A DNA stretch of 64,000 bases from Trichinella spiralis (lineage: Eukaryota > Nematoda > Enoplea > Trichinellida > Trichinellidae), in the NCBI GenBank assembly GCA_000181795.3, contig CM012953.1, positions 17,721,241 to 17,785,240 on the forward strand. Direction: 5' to 3'. A model generated the notes under the pieces. The model searched no databases. It saw only the letters and a list, made by a program, of their open reading frames with translations, and was not told the origin of the DNA. The position numbers and the translations under genes are program-made. Of this stretch, positions 32,325-43,597 are shown piece after piece; position 1 is the first letter of the stretch; each line of letters begins with the position of its first letter.

Positions 32325-33569
32325 TTAGAATTTTTTCCATTCTGTTCCTTCCGGTGGTCGACAATCGACATGACGTTTGCTAACTTCTGACCAATCCGTG
32401 CTTAAAACAGTCCCATGACTTTCAACCTTGAAAAAGACCAATAAACAGTAATGTGATAAAATATTATAACATAACAACAATACCAGTGATTTTAATATAG
32501 CCCTTTTTTGATCGTCATCGCAGTCGTCGTAGAGCTTTTGAAAGAAACCATTCAAAGTGGAACTATCTTCTTTCTCTATTTCTTCTGTTTCCTAGAAAAA
32601 ATTATGTGTCCTAGCACAAACTTGTGAAACTTAATAAATATATATGTAATGTATTCGACGTATTATACAGTGAAAACAAAATCGTTGTCATAACAATTCA
32701 GGATGACAAAAATTTCCATACTTGCTTTACTATTTGATCCCAATTTTTCGCCGCTTTCACAGAACTTGTTGGATACGAACTTGTACAAGTCTCTATATAA
32801 CTTCAGAATGAATATTCATAATTTTTTCTTAAAAATTTTATTTTACCTGAAGCTTGAGTTGAATTTCTTTCAGTATCTTCTAAAGCATACCAATAACATG
32901 GATTACGTTTTCGAAGGTTTAGTTCAATCTGTGTTTAACATTATATGTAAAACTGCACAAAATGTAAACTGGAATGACAAACTTTATTAGGAAAAACTTT
33001 GTAATGAGATTGGTCAGGAATAATTTCTGCTGATAAATCCAAATTCAGCATAAATGGAGTATCACACTTTTTCCATTGTAAATGAAGAAATTTTAATCCA
33101 AATTCGACTGTTAAGTCGTCTTTGTTCACATCGTTCACCTTCACTGTTACCGTTACGGTTTCATCACTTTGATACCAATCAAATCTGAAAATGTTCGCAA
33201 TTCTCATTTCACATAAAATTCAATTCAACACTCGGAAATATCAAATTAAAAATACTCCTAATAAACAAAACAAAAACAACGCAAACAAATGATTTGCTAT
33301 TTGAACCTTTGCAAAAGATTAATAAAATAATTATTTGAAAAATAATTTTGGAGTTTTCAAAAGCCAATAATTCACACTGTTTAACTTTAACTGTTTATTT
33401 TTATAATTAAAAGTTTAATCTACATTCATTCCATTCTGATAACGCTGACAGAATCGCAATGCTACTTTAATGCTACATTTCCATAAAATTCAGCAGCTGC
33501 AGATAAACATGATAAATCATTTACACAGGTAACTTACTTAACAGACGAAAACTGTTCATTAAAGGCCAT
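32325..33569 (-). CDS. SUGT1: SGT1 co-chaperone without the TPR domain
   Basis: An HSP90 co-chaperone needed for SCF ubiquitin ligase and kinetochore assembly. ATG 33569 opens a tiny first exon (MAFNEQFSSV) ending in GTTAA|GTAAGT. It joins in frame to the CS domain (FDWYQSDETVTVTVKVNDVN, 33185 downward) and continues with IELNLRKRNPCYWYALED (about 32930). The SGS domain follows (NWDQIVKQVWKF near 32735, then LNGFFQKLYDDCDDDQKRA). The C-terminal block is GTVLSTDWSEVSKR...EWKKF, stop at 32325. Vertebrate and plant SGT1 carry N-terminal TPRs; none is visible here, and the start lies only 318 bases from BRX1. TPR-less SGT1 is known in some invertebrates. Confidence 0.92.
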
Positions 33570-33886
33570 CTGCTTCGTAAATTTCAACTGTAATACACAT
33601 ACACTGAAACGCTGTACAAATAACATATATATGATTACGAAAATCAAGTAACGCAATAAATCTGGGTTAGTAAACAAAAAATGAAATTCAAAATTTCAAA
33701 AAAATATTTATTATTTATTTGGCATAAGCATACAATTAAGGTAACAGAAATAATTGTAAATGTAAACTTAACAAAATTACAGTACTCATAATGAAAACAA
33801 CGTACTGTAATCTTTTAATGAAGTCTTGATTACTTTTTTTATTGCCTACTGTAATTTATTTGGTTTCGAAAAAATAGCAAAAAATA
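33570..33886. promoter_or_regulatory. Divergent promoter region SUGT1/BRX1
   Basis: 317 AT-rich bases separate two start codons on opposite strands, so this must carry both promoters or a bidirectional one. No specific element was recognised. Confidence 0.55.
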
Positions 33887-35206
33887 ATGCAGACAGTTGA
33901 TCAAGATGGAAATAAGGAACTAGGTGAAGAAAAACTGAATAAAACGTTAAAATGGACAAATCGTGAAAGAGTTCTGGTATTTTGCTCTCGTGGCACATCT
34001 TTTCGTGATCGTCATTTGATGAATGACTTGAAGGCATTAATGCCGCATTCAAAAAGCGAGTCCAAGATGGATAAAAAAGACAACTTGCGGCTTATAAACG
34101 AAATCTGTGAAATGAAGAATTGCAGTAAATGTCTTTTCTTTGAAAGTCGCAAAAAGAAAGATGTCTATTTGTGGGCAGTCAATACTCCAAGGTATATCAT
34201 GCACTGTTCTTATTGCTAGACAAATTTAATTTGTAGATTTCAGACAGTGTTTTAGAAAATAGTGTGATTTATATTTGTCATTTATTATTTTAATTTTTGG
34301 TATATACAATTATATAATTACTGTAAATAAGTAAATCAAATGGGGGAAACTCAATTTGTTTCGAACCTAAAATTTTGTGATAAACGCTTTAATCATGATA
34401 TGAAAAAATGTTCTATTATTGAATATGAAGCAGATACTTATAGATTATGATGACATTCATACAAGTATTTTAAAATTTGTTTTTTTTCTTTTTTAGGGGT
34501 CCATCTGCTAAATTTTTGGTGAAAAACGTTCACACAATGATGGAACTTAAACTGACCGGAAACTGTTTGAAGGGATCGCGTCCGTTGTTATCGTTTGACA
34601 AAAATTTTGATCGTTCATATGCTTTGAAATTAGTGAAAGAGCTCTTTATACAGATATTTTCCATACCAAATAGGCATCCGAAAAGCAAACCGTTCGTTGA
34701 TCATGTTTTAACTTTCTCTGTTTATGATGATCGAATCTGGGTACGAAATTACCAAATTGTCGACCCTAATGCGGATGCTATGGAAGAAATAGGTAGCCAA
34801 TGCTGCGTAATTAACTAAAGTATGAAAGTGATTGAAGTTTATAGGTCCAAGAATGACGTTGCAATTGATCCTGATTCAAGAAGGTAGTTTCGGTGGTCCT
34901 TTGCTTTATAAAAATGAAAATTACGTGAGTCCAAATATTATAAGACGCCAAATGCGCATTGCGGCAGCAGAGAAACATTTGAATCGAATGGAGGCGAAAA
35001 AATTTTCGAAAACGCAGCGCGCCAAGGCGGAACCAACGTTCCAAGTTGATCCTCTGGAGGATGTTTTCAATGTTGACTTAAAAAACATCAAAGATGATGA
35101 AATTTCAAGTGTTGATAACAAAGCAGCGATTAATGAAGTGCGTCGTTTGGAAAAGCAGATTATGAAAATTAAAAAGCGACCGAAGAAGAAAAAGATAGGC
35201 CAGTGA
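33887..35206 (+). CDS. BRIX1: Ribosome biogenesis protein BRX1
   Basis: A nucleolar Brix-domain protein for 60S subunit (27S pre-rRNA) assembly. Three exons: 33887 to about 34190 (RERVLVFCSRGTSFRDRHLM and LFFESRKKKDVYLW), about 34496-34792 (GPSAKFLVKNVHTM, LTGNCLKGSRPLLSFD and IWVRNYQIVD), and about 34844-35206 (GPRMTLQLILIQEGSFGGP and then a basic coiled tail, RRQMRIAAAEKHLNRME, ending KKKIGQ). Length (about 320 residues) and motif order match the family. AATAAA lies at about 35240. Confidence 0.95.
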
Positions 35207-35469
35207 TTATAATTATGCGTCAGTGTATTTCGATTTCGAAATAAATTTACAATACAATTCAGTTTTTAATTTATAACTATATTTTCAACTCAGAGCACTA
35301 TAATTTTATTTTGCAAGAAACATCAAGCGTGAATTCTATTGCATTTCTTGTATATATATTTCACGTATTCTTGTGAATAAAATTGTATTACTCTTTATAT
35401 TCCAGTTTTGATTTCCTTGGCTGTAGACTGTAATTCTAAAATATGAATTATTTGAGAACGATAGTAAAA

Positions 35470-36686
35470 TTAGACACGAGCAGTACAAAAAGAAGAAAAG
35501 TACGACAGATTACTGACAAAAAAATTCTGCTCTTTTTCCAACGACCATTCCATGATATTGTCACATCCAATCTCTTCTTCCGTTTGAATCAAAATTCCAA
35601 TGACGTTTCCGCACAACTCATTCGCGTCTGCATCAGTTTCCCACTTGTGATATTCACGCAACACATAATATACTCCAAGCGAACGCATTGCTTCTCGACC
35701 AACGCGGCTGGCACAAATCTATCTCCAATATAAATTTCAAACTGTACTATTAAAAAAATAATCAACATACACGATATAGCGCTTCTAAAATAGTGAATCG
35801 AATTCTGCAGCTCGCTTCCCGTTCGATAGTGGCTGTCAAATAAGTCCGCCATACTGGATAAATAAGCTGCCATTCCCAATCGCGAAATTCTCCTTCTCCA
35901 AAAAATGAATACAAAAGTCCAGTAAAAAATGGTTCTTTGATCGCACTGATGATTGTGTGATTATCTATAACAATACATTAAATTTGAACCACTAAAATTA
36001 ATATAAATAGTACGACAGTATGATGAATAGCCAAAATAAACTTAAACAAAAAGGTAGTCACCTGCGTCAAAGCAACAATTTCGCACAACATCAAACATAA
36101 TTTCTTGTTGCCAATGCATTGCATATTTATTTGAATTCAGCAACGTAATTATCAGCGGAGCTCCAAGATCTTCCGTGAACACGGCATCACGAACAGATTT
36201 CAACTGAGTTAAATTTCTCAGAAGTGATGCTGCATGATCAATATTTGGAGAACGATTATCCAATAGTGCCTTTGACAATTCGCGTACAATGGCAGGTATA
36301 TCTTTCATGTATGTTCCAAAAACTTCACAAGTTTGCAACTTACATGTTAAATTACATGCCAAAGCAAGCACCAGCAAACGGCGTTGAAAATAATGATGAT
36401 GAGAAATACTCTCGACGACGTAGTTCATAAAATTTTCGCATGTTAGTAAAAAGTTCGAAACCTCAAGTGAGTCTGCGGATGCATTAATAAAAGCTTCTAA
36501 AATTGAAGGTTGCAACCATTCCATTGGCTTGTAAAACAATTCCAAAAGACATTTTAAAATAGAAAAGGAATCGGCAGACAAAGCTTCGCTAGACATCATG
36601 CCCACAGATCTTATCTTGCTAAAAACATCATCCTCATTTATATCGTAAGTCAATGCAGCAGTTCGGAGATCTTCTTCAAAATTCAT
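35470..36686 (-). CDS. HGH1: HGH1 homolog, eEF2-folding co-chaperone
   Basis: HGH1 proteins are ARM-repeat factors that recruit TRiC and HSP90 to newly made eEF2. The first coding exon, 36686 to about 36042, holds repeats such as NIDHAASLLRNLTQLKSVRD and the diagnostic FDVVRNCCFDAG. A middle exon (about 35960-35783) ends FTILEALYR at a GTATGT donor. The last exon starts at ATTTGTGCC (about 35711) and gives GREAMRSLGVYYVLREYHKW, then CGNVIGILIQTEEEIG and a final DNIMEWSL, which match the C-terminal DUF family. The stop is at 35470. The gene converges with BRX1 (264 bases between stops). Confidence 0.9.
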
Positions 36687-37323
36687 AGCTAACGGATAAA
36701 TTAAATATAATAGAAAAACGAAACTACAGTATCTGATAAATAATGAATATCAAGTATGTTATTAGTTTGACATAAAAACTACACAAATAAATGCGCTTAA
36801 ATATACAGTGATCATTTATTCATATCGGAATGTGTTATTATAAAATTCCTCTTTTCATATAAAAATCATTTATCATGACAAAATCCTTGCAAATTTTTTT
36901 AAAACCTTAATGTAATGAACTACTGTTTACAGTAATTAAAAGGTTCATGAAAAAATTAACATTTAAAAAATATTGTTTCATATTATAATAATAAAAAAAT
37001 ATATGTACACCTGCTTATTTTAATATGCGTAATCATATATTTTAATATAATCAAGTTATATTACTGTGAATTATTTAATGCTATGCCATGTTATGATATT
37101 TGCTTTTTAAAATATTATTTTCATTAGTTGTTTCTAATTTATCCTTCAAACTATTGTTGATTCAAAGGTTTGGTTTATCTATTCTAACTTAATTTTATAC
37201 TAAATCACTAAGTACACTGTTTTCAAATTTGCTGGGATATGCATGCAATAATTTGAACGTGTATAAATTTAAACTGGATTTAGTTTATTATAGGTGTAAT
37301 ATATGTGGAATCTATTTAGTAAT
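36687..37323. other. Divergent spacer between HGH1 and TACO1
   Basis: AT-rich, without a recognised gene; must hold the promoters of both neighbours. Confidence 0.5.
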
Positions 37324-39324
37324 CATGGGCGTCATGCTGCAAATTATACGAACTCAGTGGAACTGTGGCAACATATTTTCAAGCTTTCATTACTTTTTAT
37401 TTGATTCCCGAAATACAGTTTTGAAACTGTGGCATCGTCATAAAGGCCATTCAAAATGGCAGAACATCCGCCATACAAAAATGGCAAATGATATAATGAA
37501 GCAGAGGATTTTTTCCAAATTGGCGTATAAAATTGGCGTCGCCATAAGAGGTAATCATCATTGAAGTGAAGTTTTTTTATTTTGCAATCTTTGCACTATT
37601 AACTTAGTATTTAATACTTATTATTGTTCACTGCCTTATGCATATAATATACTTTATTAAATAAACTTGTTGTGAAAATGTTTGTAAGTTGTATTACGTG
37701 TTATGAATATTAAAGTTATAGATAAAAAATTTTTTTTGTGATTATTGCTGATACTGATGTTTCATAATTCTTTTTGAAGACAATAAAACCATATTGCAGC
37801 AAGGACACGTATGTCTTCCTTTTCGATTTTATTCAGCGTTAAAATCTAAAAAATCGATCAAACTAATTCAGACACCTTATAAGCACTTCTGTTTTTCTTC
37901 ATTGTTATTTTGTTAATATAAAATAAGTTAATAAACGATGGTTAAATTACAGTATGCATTTCTGTTTTCAAGTTTATTTATTTATTTATTTATTTTCAAG
38001 ATCTGCTAAAATATTAAAATTTTCGATAAAGTTTTCATTATAAAAGATGTTATTTTAGATTTTATAATTTGAGATAAGACGGTTGAGCCATTTTTAAAAT
38101 ATTGATTATATGTTTTCGTTATTATTTATTAGTGAAAGATTTTAAAAAGCAATTGTATGGATAATCACTGATATTTATTTTTTAGCATTTATTTTAACTT
38201 AGATACATTTACTAAATTCAGTGATGTAATTTCAGTGACATTACTTTTGTTATGTTTTATTGTTTAGTTTTTGAAATGTTTTTATTTGTGATTTTTAATG
38301 GAAGGAAAGATTTTATGCATTTTCAGTTAAGATAACTGAAAGGGTTTTTTTAATAGTAGTTCATTTACATATATGTTGGTTTTTTATTTTTAGATTAATG
38401 AAATAAAATATTTAGGAAATAATATGCAAACTAATCCTCATTTGAACAGAGATTTAGAAAAGGTGTTAGAGGAATGTCAAGCAAAAAATATGCCAAAAGT
38501 TTCTATCGACCGGGCTATAGAAAGAGCGGTGGTAAATTTATTTTATTTTATTTTATTGATTTTTTTGTCCTACTATTATCAGTAATATATTTTAGAGCAA
38601 GCCTCTTCAAACAATACATTTTGATGCTAAAGGACCAGGTGGATCGTTATTTATAATAGAAACGCTTACAGATAGGAAGGATTATACTAAAAGTATCATA
38701 CAGAAATATTTCAATAAAGTTGGCGGGTGAGAATTAATTCATTTCTCATATTTAAAAATAATGTTTACGTTAAAAATTTCAAAATTGTGTTTATTTCAGA
38801 TTTTCTTTTGCAGATCAAGGAATAAGACGATTTTTTGAGCAAAAGGGAGTAATAATGGTGGCAAGAAGATTCAAAGACGTAAACACGAATGATAAAAGAA
38901 AGCAAGCAAGCAGCAATTCAACATCGTATGAGTTAAGTTTGGAAGAGGCAATAAATATTGCCATTGATGTTGGTGCTGAAGATGTGACTGAATCTGAAGA
39001 CGATGATGGAGTCGAAATGTTAGAAGTAAGCAAATAAATATTTAGTTGCAAATTTGGAATGTTAATTAATTAAATGCTTAATTTAAGTTCATTTGTGATC
39101 CTTTACAAACAACTAAAGTTTGCAATGCTTTGGTTTCACGGAATTTTCAAGTTCGGTCAAGTGAAAACGAATTCAGAAGCACAATTCGTGTTCATCTTGA
39201 AGAGAAGCAACTCGAAGTAGTTGAAGCTTGTTTCAAAGCACTGGAAAATGTAGAATCAGTTGCTAAAATTTTTGATAATATTGAACCATCTGAAGATGTG
39301 AAGAAAAAAAGTGAAAATGAATGA
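37324..39324 (+). CDS. TACO1: TACO1/YebC mitochondrial translation activator
   Basis: YebC-family protein that helps mitochondrial ribosomes translate COX1. The likely start is ATG 37324 (MGVMLQIIRTQWN), with a 37-residue leader fit for mitochondrial import. An upstream frame continues but has no clear role. YebC motifs: GHSKWQNIRHTKMANDIMKQ (37447), then an exon near 38424 (NPHLNRDLEKVLEECQAKNM, PKVSIDRAIERA), FDAKGPGGSLFIIETLTD (about 38620), an exon near 38801 (FADQGIRRFFEQKGVIMV; EEAINIAIDVGAEDV), and the last exon with STIRVHLEEKQLEVV. Five exons or so; boundaries are by eye. Confidence 0.9.
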
Positions 39325-39360
39325 TTTCTTTTTTTCAGATCATTTAATTAAATAGAAATA

Positions 39361-39900
39361 CAGTCGAACTTGGTTAATGCACATTTCCCTTAAGTGCAAA
39401 AGATTTTGGCCTGTAAAAATTTCCTGTAGTTAATTATACGATAAGATAATTGATAAATGCACAACTTCATTTAGTTCATCACTTTCCCAAGATTTATTGT
39501 TCGCTATATATAGTCCTTAACTGCACAATAGACGCGTTCTGGTCGCTTTGCGTTTATCATCATCCATAACAACCATTCATACTCGGCAAAGTTTATTGTT
39601 CGCAATATCAGAATAAGCTCGCGTATCACAGACAGGGCGAGCTATCCCAAAATCAAAGCAACTACTGCTTTCTCAAGAAGCATACTCACAAGGAAACTGT
39701 CGCAGATCTTGTGACAATTCAGTTATATTTTCACGAAAACAACATAAATGGGACAAACCTAGACTAAACTGATGAGAAGCTAGTAACGCTAGAACCAAAA
39801 AATATAATTCAAATCTGCACTTCCGACTATTTTACTTAAAATAAATGGACATTTTTTTGCATTAAACCTATTTGTGCATGTGAAGTCAGATAATCTGAGG
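39361..39900 (+). mobile_element. Tigger-type MITE, right end lost
   Basis: It starts CAGTCGAACTTGGTTAATGCAC after a TA dinucleotide, the form of a Tc1/pogo (Tigger) terminal repeat. 39361-39600 matches 41319-41560, and 39640-39890 matches 43165-43410, so the two ends of the family are joined here with little between. The right terminal repeat is absent. Confidence 0.7.
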
Positions 39901-40192
39901 TGAACTAATATTACAAAATCTCTTGAAAATTGAAACAAATAAACAGCAAAAATAAGCGCACATGAAACGAAAGTTGTTGCCGCGATGTTGAATGAAGGAA
40001 AGAATGAAAAAACGTGATGATCCACTTCAGACGGATTTTTCACCGCTTTGCTTGTTTCCGCCATTTAGACCAAATACGGCTTTGTTCTATGAGTTTGATA
40101 AATATGTTGCATAGGCCTTTGTCAGAAATTATTCACGTCGCTCGTCATATCAAATGAATAACTAAAGGCAATTTTGATGAAAAAATTAACGA

Positions 40193-40381
40193 TAAATTGT
40201 GCACAGCTAACGCTGTTAAGTCAAAACTAAGATGACCAAAAAGAGAAAGCGGTAACAATTTAGCCTGAAGTAGACCAAACTGAATTTCAAACACCTATGC
40301 AGGACTAAAAATTCTTACTTCTCACGCCCCCCCCCCTATACTCTGGAACCTTCCTACGCCCCCCTTATTGAGAAAAACTGC
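40193..40381. repeat. Partial hAT-type MITE copy
   Basis: ATTGTGCACAGCTAACGCTGTTAAG...GCAGGACTAAAAATTCTTACTTCTCACGC...TTGAGAAAAACTG matches the family at 52654-53215, but only its right part. A C-run (CCCCCCCCCC) is shared too. Confidence 0.75.
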
Positions 40382-40544
40382 TTTAAACTTATATGTTGAA
40401 AGTTTTGTTTAAATTTAAACTGAACTATAAAATTTCAATCCGCTTATTTTAAAGTTTCAAATAACTGTATAAATGGCTTAATGGTTGAAAATTAGTTTGT
40501 TCTCGTTGTTCCAATTGAACAGTTGCTTTTTCGATTGCTTGAAA

Positions 40545-41042
40545 ATGGAAAAAATTGTCCAAAGTATTTGCAAGGATGTTGTCAATGCCATCAATGATGA
40601 CAGCGCATTGGTTGGCAAACTTTTTGGTAAAATTGAACAAAAAAGTGGCCGAAGTCGTTATCAAGCTGCGATTGTGCTGGCTGGTGTGATTTGTATGCTG
40701 TTGGCTGTATACAACCCCGCTGTAAAATTGTTGTGCGACTTGATTTGCATTGTCTATCCAGTAATGAAAACTTTAGCAGAGATGGAATCTATTGAGAAAA
40801 GCAGATGCAAGCAGTGGATGTTTTATTGGGTTATTTTTGGTTTGTTTACAATTTTTGATTCATTAGTTGGCTGCAATCTTCTGTTTATTGCAATCTATTG
40901 GTTACCAAAATGCATCTTCTTTCTTTTGCTTTTCATGCCAAGCTGCTTTGGAGTTGAAATATTGTATGCAAAGTTCTTCCAATCTCGCTACAGCCAATTT
41001 ATATCTGGTTGTACTACTGCCGTTGAAATGACTACTGAATAA
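40545..41042 (+). CDS. REEP/Yop1 (TB2/DP1/HVA22) ER-shaping protein
   Basis: A 165-residue membrane protein, single exon, start ATG 40545 (MEKIVQSICKDVVNAI). The TB2/DP1/HVA22 domain is plain: hydrophobic hairpin AAIVLAGVICMLLAVYNPAV, CDLICIVYPVMKTLAEME, then CKQWMFYWVIFGLFTIFDS and IYWLPKCIFFLLLFMP. Proteins of this family insert as hairpins and curve tubular ER. The spacing matches REEP5/6-like proteins, but which paralog cannot be told. It has no intron although nearly every neighbour does. AATAAA lies at about 41234. Confidence 0.93.
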   Translation: MEKIVQSICKDVVNAINDDSALVGKLFGKIEQKSGRSRYQAAIVLAGVICMLLAVYNPAVKLLCDLICIVYPVMKTLAEMESIEKSRCKQWMFYWVIFGLFTIFDSLVGCNLLFIAIYWLPKCIFFLLLFMPSCFGVEILYAKFFQSRYSQFISGCTTAVEMTTE

Positions 41043-41535
41043 CTACCACAATCGTTATTTTCCACTACTTATCTTCTTCTTCATTTACATTCTCATTCAT
41101 TTTTGCATGTTTATGTATGTTTTAACTTTCACACAGAGTAGTTTATTGTCTTTCACATAGAATTCATAAGTTTTGCCTGAGTTGTTTGCATATGAATATG
41201 ACACTGTTTTTCTTATTTAAAAATGTCTGTGAAATAAATAGTACAAAATAATTTATTTCTTATAATTGATAAGTTTAATAAAATTGGTAGAATTTATTTG
41301 TTTAAGGTTTTTCATCTGCAGTCGAACTTGGTTAAGTGCACATAATTTTAACCTTTCGAAATTTCCTGTAGTTTATTATACGATAAAATAACTGATAAGT
41401 GCACAACTTGGTTAAGTGCATCACTTTGCCAAGGTCTACGGGAATTATTATTCGCAATATACAGTCCTTAAGTGTACAATAGACAAAGTGCGCTTTACCT
41501 TTATCATCAGCGATAACAACTATTGTTACTCGGCA

Positions 41536-41586
41536 AAATTTTTTGATCACTGTATACATATATGTATACATATAGCGATCAAAAAT
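41536..41586. repeat. Palindrome with GATC-containing arms
   Basis: The core GTATACATATATGTATAC is a perfect 18-base palindrome; TTTTTGATC and GATCAAAAA lie outside it as a longer inverted repeat. Confidence 0.8.
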
Positions 41587-42230
41587 ATCCACGTGGGCTT
41601 CGCAAACTGTATGGCAAATGGCTACGTGCTCAGGCCTTGAGATCTGTAGCAGACCTGCTCGCAGGAGATGGATGAGCTGTAATGTCCCTTCTAAATGTCA
41701 AACGTGTCATCGCTGATCTGTCAGCGTCATGAAGTGCATGCTAAAGTCGCCAAGCAACGACCACTGCTAGTTGACAGTTTTCTTCAATCGTTACAAATAG
41801 AAATAGATACTTTTGATAAAAATCCACAAAACCATTTGATGATGCCAGAAGAAAAAAAATGAACGGCGCCATACCAAAAGACGATTAAAATTCTTTTATT
41901 TCAATGTAAATTCGACATCGCAATCTTCAACGTAGGTATAGGAGCAATTTGTGGATAAATTAAAACTCTTGGCGCCACATTCCAGATTTATCAGACAGAT
42001 TACCCACTTTTCTGACATCACACCTGGAAGTTTACATCAAATCTGAATAAGAAATTTCAACAAGCAACAAGTTTAGTTACAAACCATGGGAGCAGGTTTT
42101 TACATATAATCAGGAAGGAATAGGCAACCACTTCCTCATTTGTTAAAATGCTGATGGATAGAAAGGCTGTGTTTGAAGAAAAATTGGCAATACGGATGCA
42201 TGAAAAAATGCAAAAATATGGTCAATAGGA

Positions 42231-42961
42231 CTGAAATTTGTTCAATGGCAGATTTATGTTAGCGTTCACGAAACAACTGGACAAAATCCATTCAAGGTTA
42301 CATTTGGAGAGGAGCCACGAATTGGACTGGAGTCCTACGTTCTGCCAAAATCACTAGTTGATGCAGCGAAAACAGAAGAAGAAGTTGAAGGATTTCTAGC
42401 ATTTCATGAAGCCAATAAAAAAGAAAGCTTGAACAGAGACGAAAAAACGTAGGAAAAAAATGAAAGTATTGCCGAGAAAACTTTTCTGCATCGGGATCAA
42501 GCTTTTGTAAAAGCACAAGAAGAAGCAGCTGCAGGCAGTCTAGAGCAGCAGCAAAAATGAAACGACGGTTTACGAAAATGCTAAAACCGCTTCATATAGG
42601 TCAAAATGCTACACTCAGAGTGCCAGATGTAGACCGTGGACCTGCGGATCCGAAAAATTTCCAAGTAGTCATCATGGCGGAATGCGAAGGACTGTACACT
42701 GTTGGCTGCAGAGAAGGAAAGTTGTCATTCAAATTTACAGCTGCTGATTTACAAGTCATATCAGAAAATTTATTATCAATTGATGAAGTGCCTGACGCTG
42801 AAATTCCTCTTAGAACTGCAGTAACTTCAGCTACGGACTGCCATGCATATGTGAAGTGCATGTACCTATCCGGCTGTTCATCTGGTAGGTACAGTTGCAG
42901 CAGAAAAAGACTATTATGCAATTCTCGTTGTCACCCCGGGAAGTCATGCAAAAATGTATAA
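42231..42961 (+). pseudogene. Integrase C-terminus with CXC-like cysteine tail
   Basis: The first frame (42231-42449) reads FVQWQIYVSVHETTGQNPF then KVTFGEEPRIGL, like the end of an rve integrase core. After a frame change, 42557-42961 gives GQNATLRVPDVDRGPADPKN, FQVVIMAECEGLYTVGCREG and the cysteine tail CMYLSGCSSGRYSCSRKRLL then CNSRCHPGKSCKN. This order (integrase, PDVDRG block, CXC-like cluster) is that of the transposon-derived KRBA2/SCAND3-type proteins. The upstream catalytic part is missing or unreadable. Confidence 0.7.
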
Positions 42962-43071
42962 ACCTCGCGCGATACATCTGTTTCTGACAATAAATACAAT
43001 TATCATTAATAAAAGCATTTCAATATACAGCGTGGCTCTATGGCCGTTGTTTCAACGTTAGGCAAATGCTT

Positions 43072-43097
43072 ATTGCCTATTATCAAAAATAGGCAAT
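43072..43097. repeat. 10-bp perfect inverted repeat
   Basis: ATTGCCTATT and AATAGGCAAT are separated by six bases, at the inner edge of the right Tigger-like arm. Confidence 0.8.
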
Positions 43098-43597
43098 TTT
43101 CAACATTAAGTGTTACATATATCAGATTAACCATGAGTAACAAAGACAAATTGAGCTGGTCCAAAGCCAAAACAACTACAGCTTTCCCAGGAAGTTACTA
43201 ACAAGGAAGCTGCCGCAGATCTGGTAACTATTCGGTCATATATTCACAAAAACAGCATAAATCAGACAAACCTAGACCGAACTGATGAGCAGCTAATGAG
43301 GCTGGTTCCACAAAATATAATTAAAACCTACACTTTTGAGTATTTCACTTAAAAGAAATGGGCATTTTTTTCGCGTCAGAACTATTTGTAAATGTAAAGT
43401 TACTGGTCCTTTCAATTACTCTGCATAATTCCAAACTTTTGATAAGGGCATGGAAATTCTTGGCAAATTCCATGTGCACTCAACCAATTTCGACTGTATT
43501 TAAACAACAAGAATGAAATATTTCACACGTTTTCTTTTAATTCGTACAGTATTTTGTGACAACACCGTCGTCAGAGTGATACACTTATGATGCATAA

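Larger units (their letters stand above)
41319..43496 (+). mobile_element. Tigger-type ends around an integrase-like element
   Basis: The left end CAGTCGAACTTGGTTAAGTGCAC and the right end GTGCACTCAACCAATTTCGACTG (followed by TA) form an inverted pair. The outer 240-250 bases on each side match the MITE at 39361-39900. The 1.5 kb between contains an integrase/CXC coding remnant (42231-42961) and a large palindrome. Either one element landed in another, or an odd composite transposon is present. Confidence 0.65.

Noticed and set aside
40485-40544. 20-residue N-terminal extension of the REEP protein
   Set aside because: It would start at TTG; the first ATG in frame is 40545 and gives a normal REEP N-terminus.
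39325-43590. Whole stretch 39361-43496 as one large Tigger element carrying the REEP gene
   Set aside because: The two inner arms repeat the outer ones in the same orientation, which fits two separate copies better than one element; a TA also flanks only one side of each copy.
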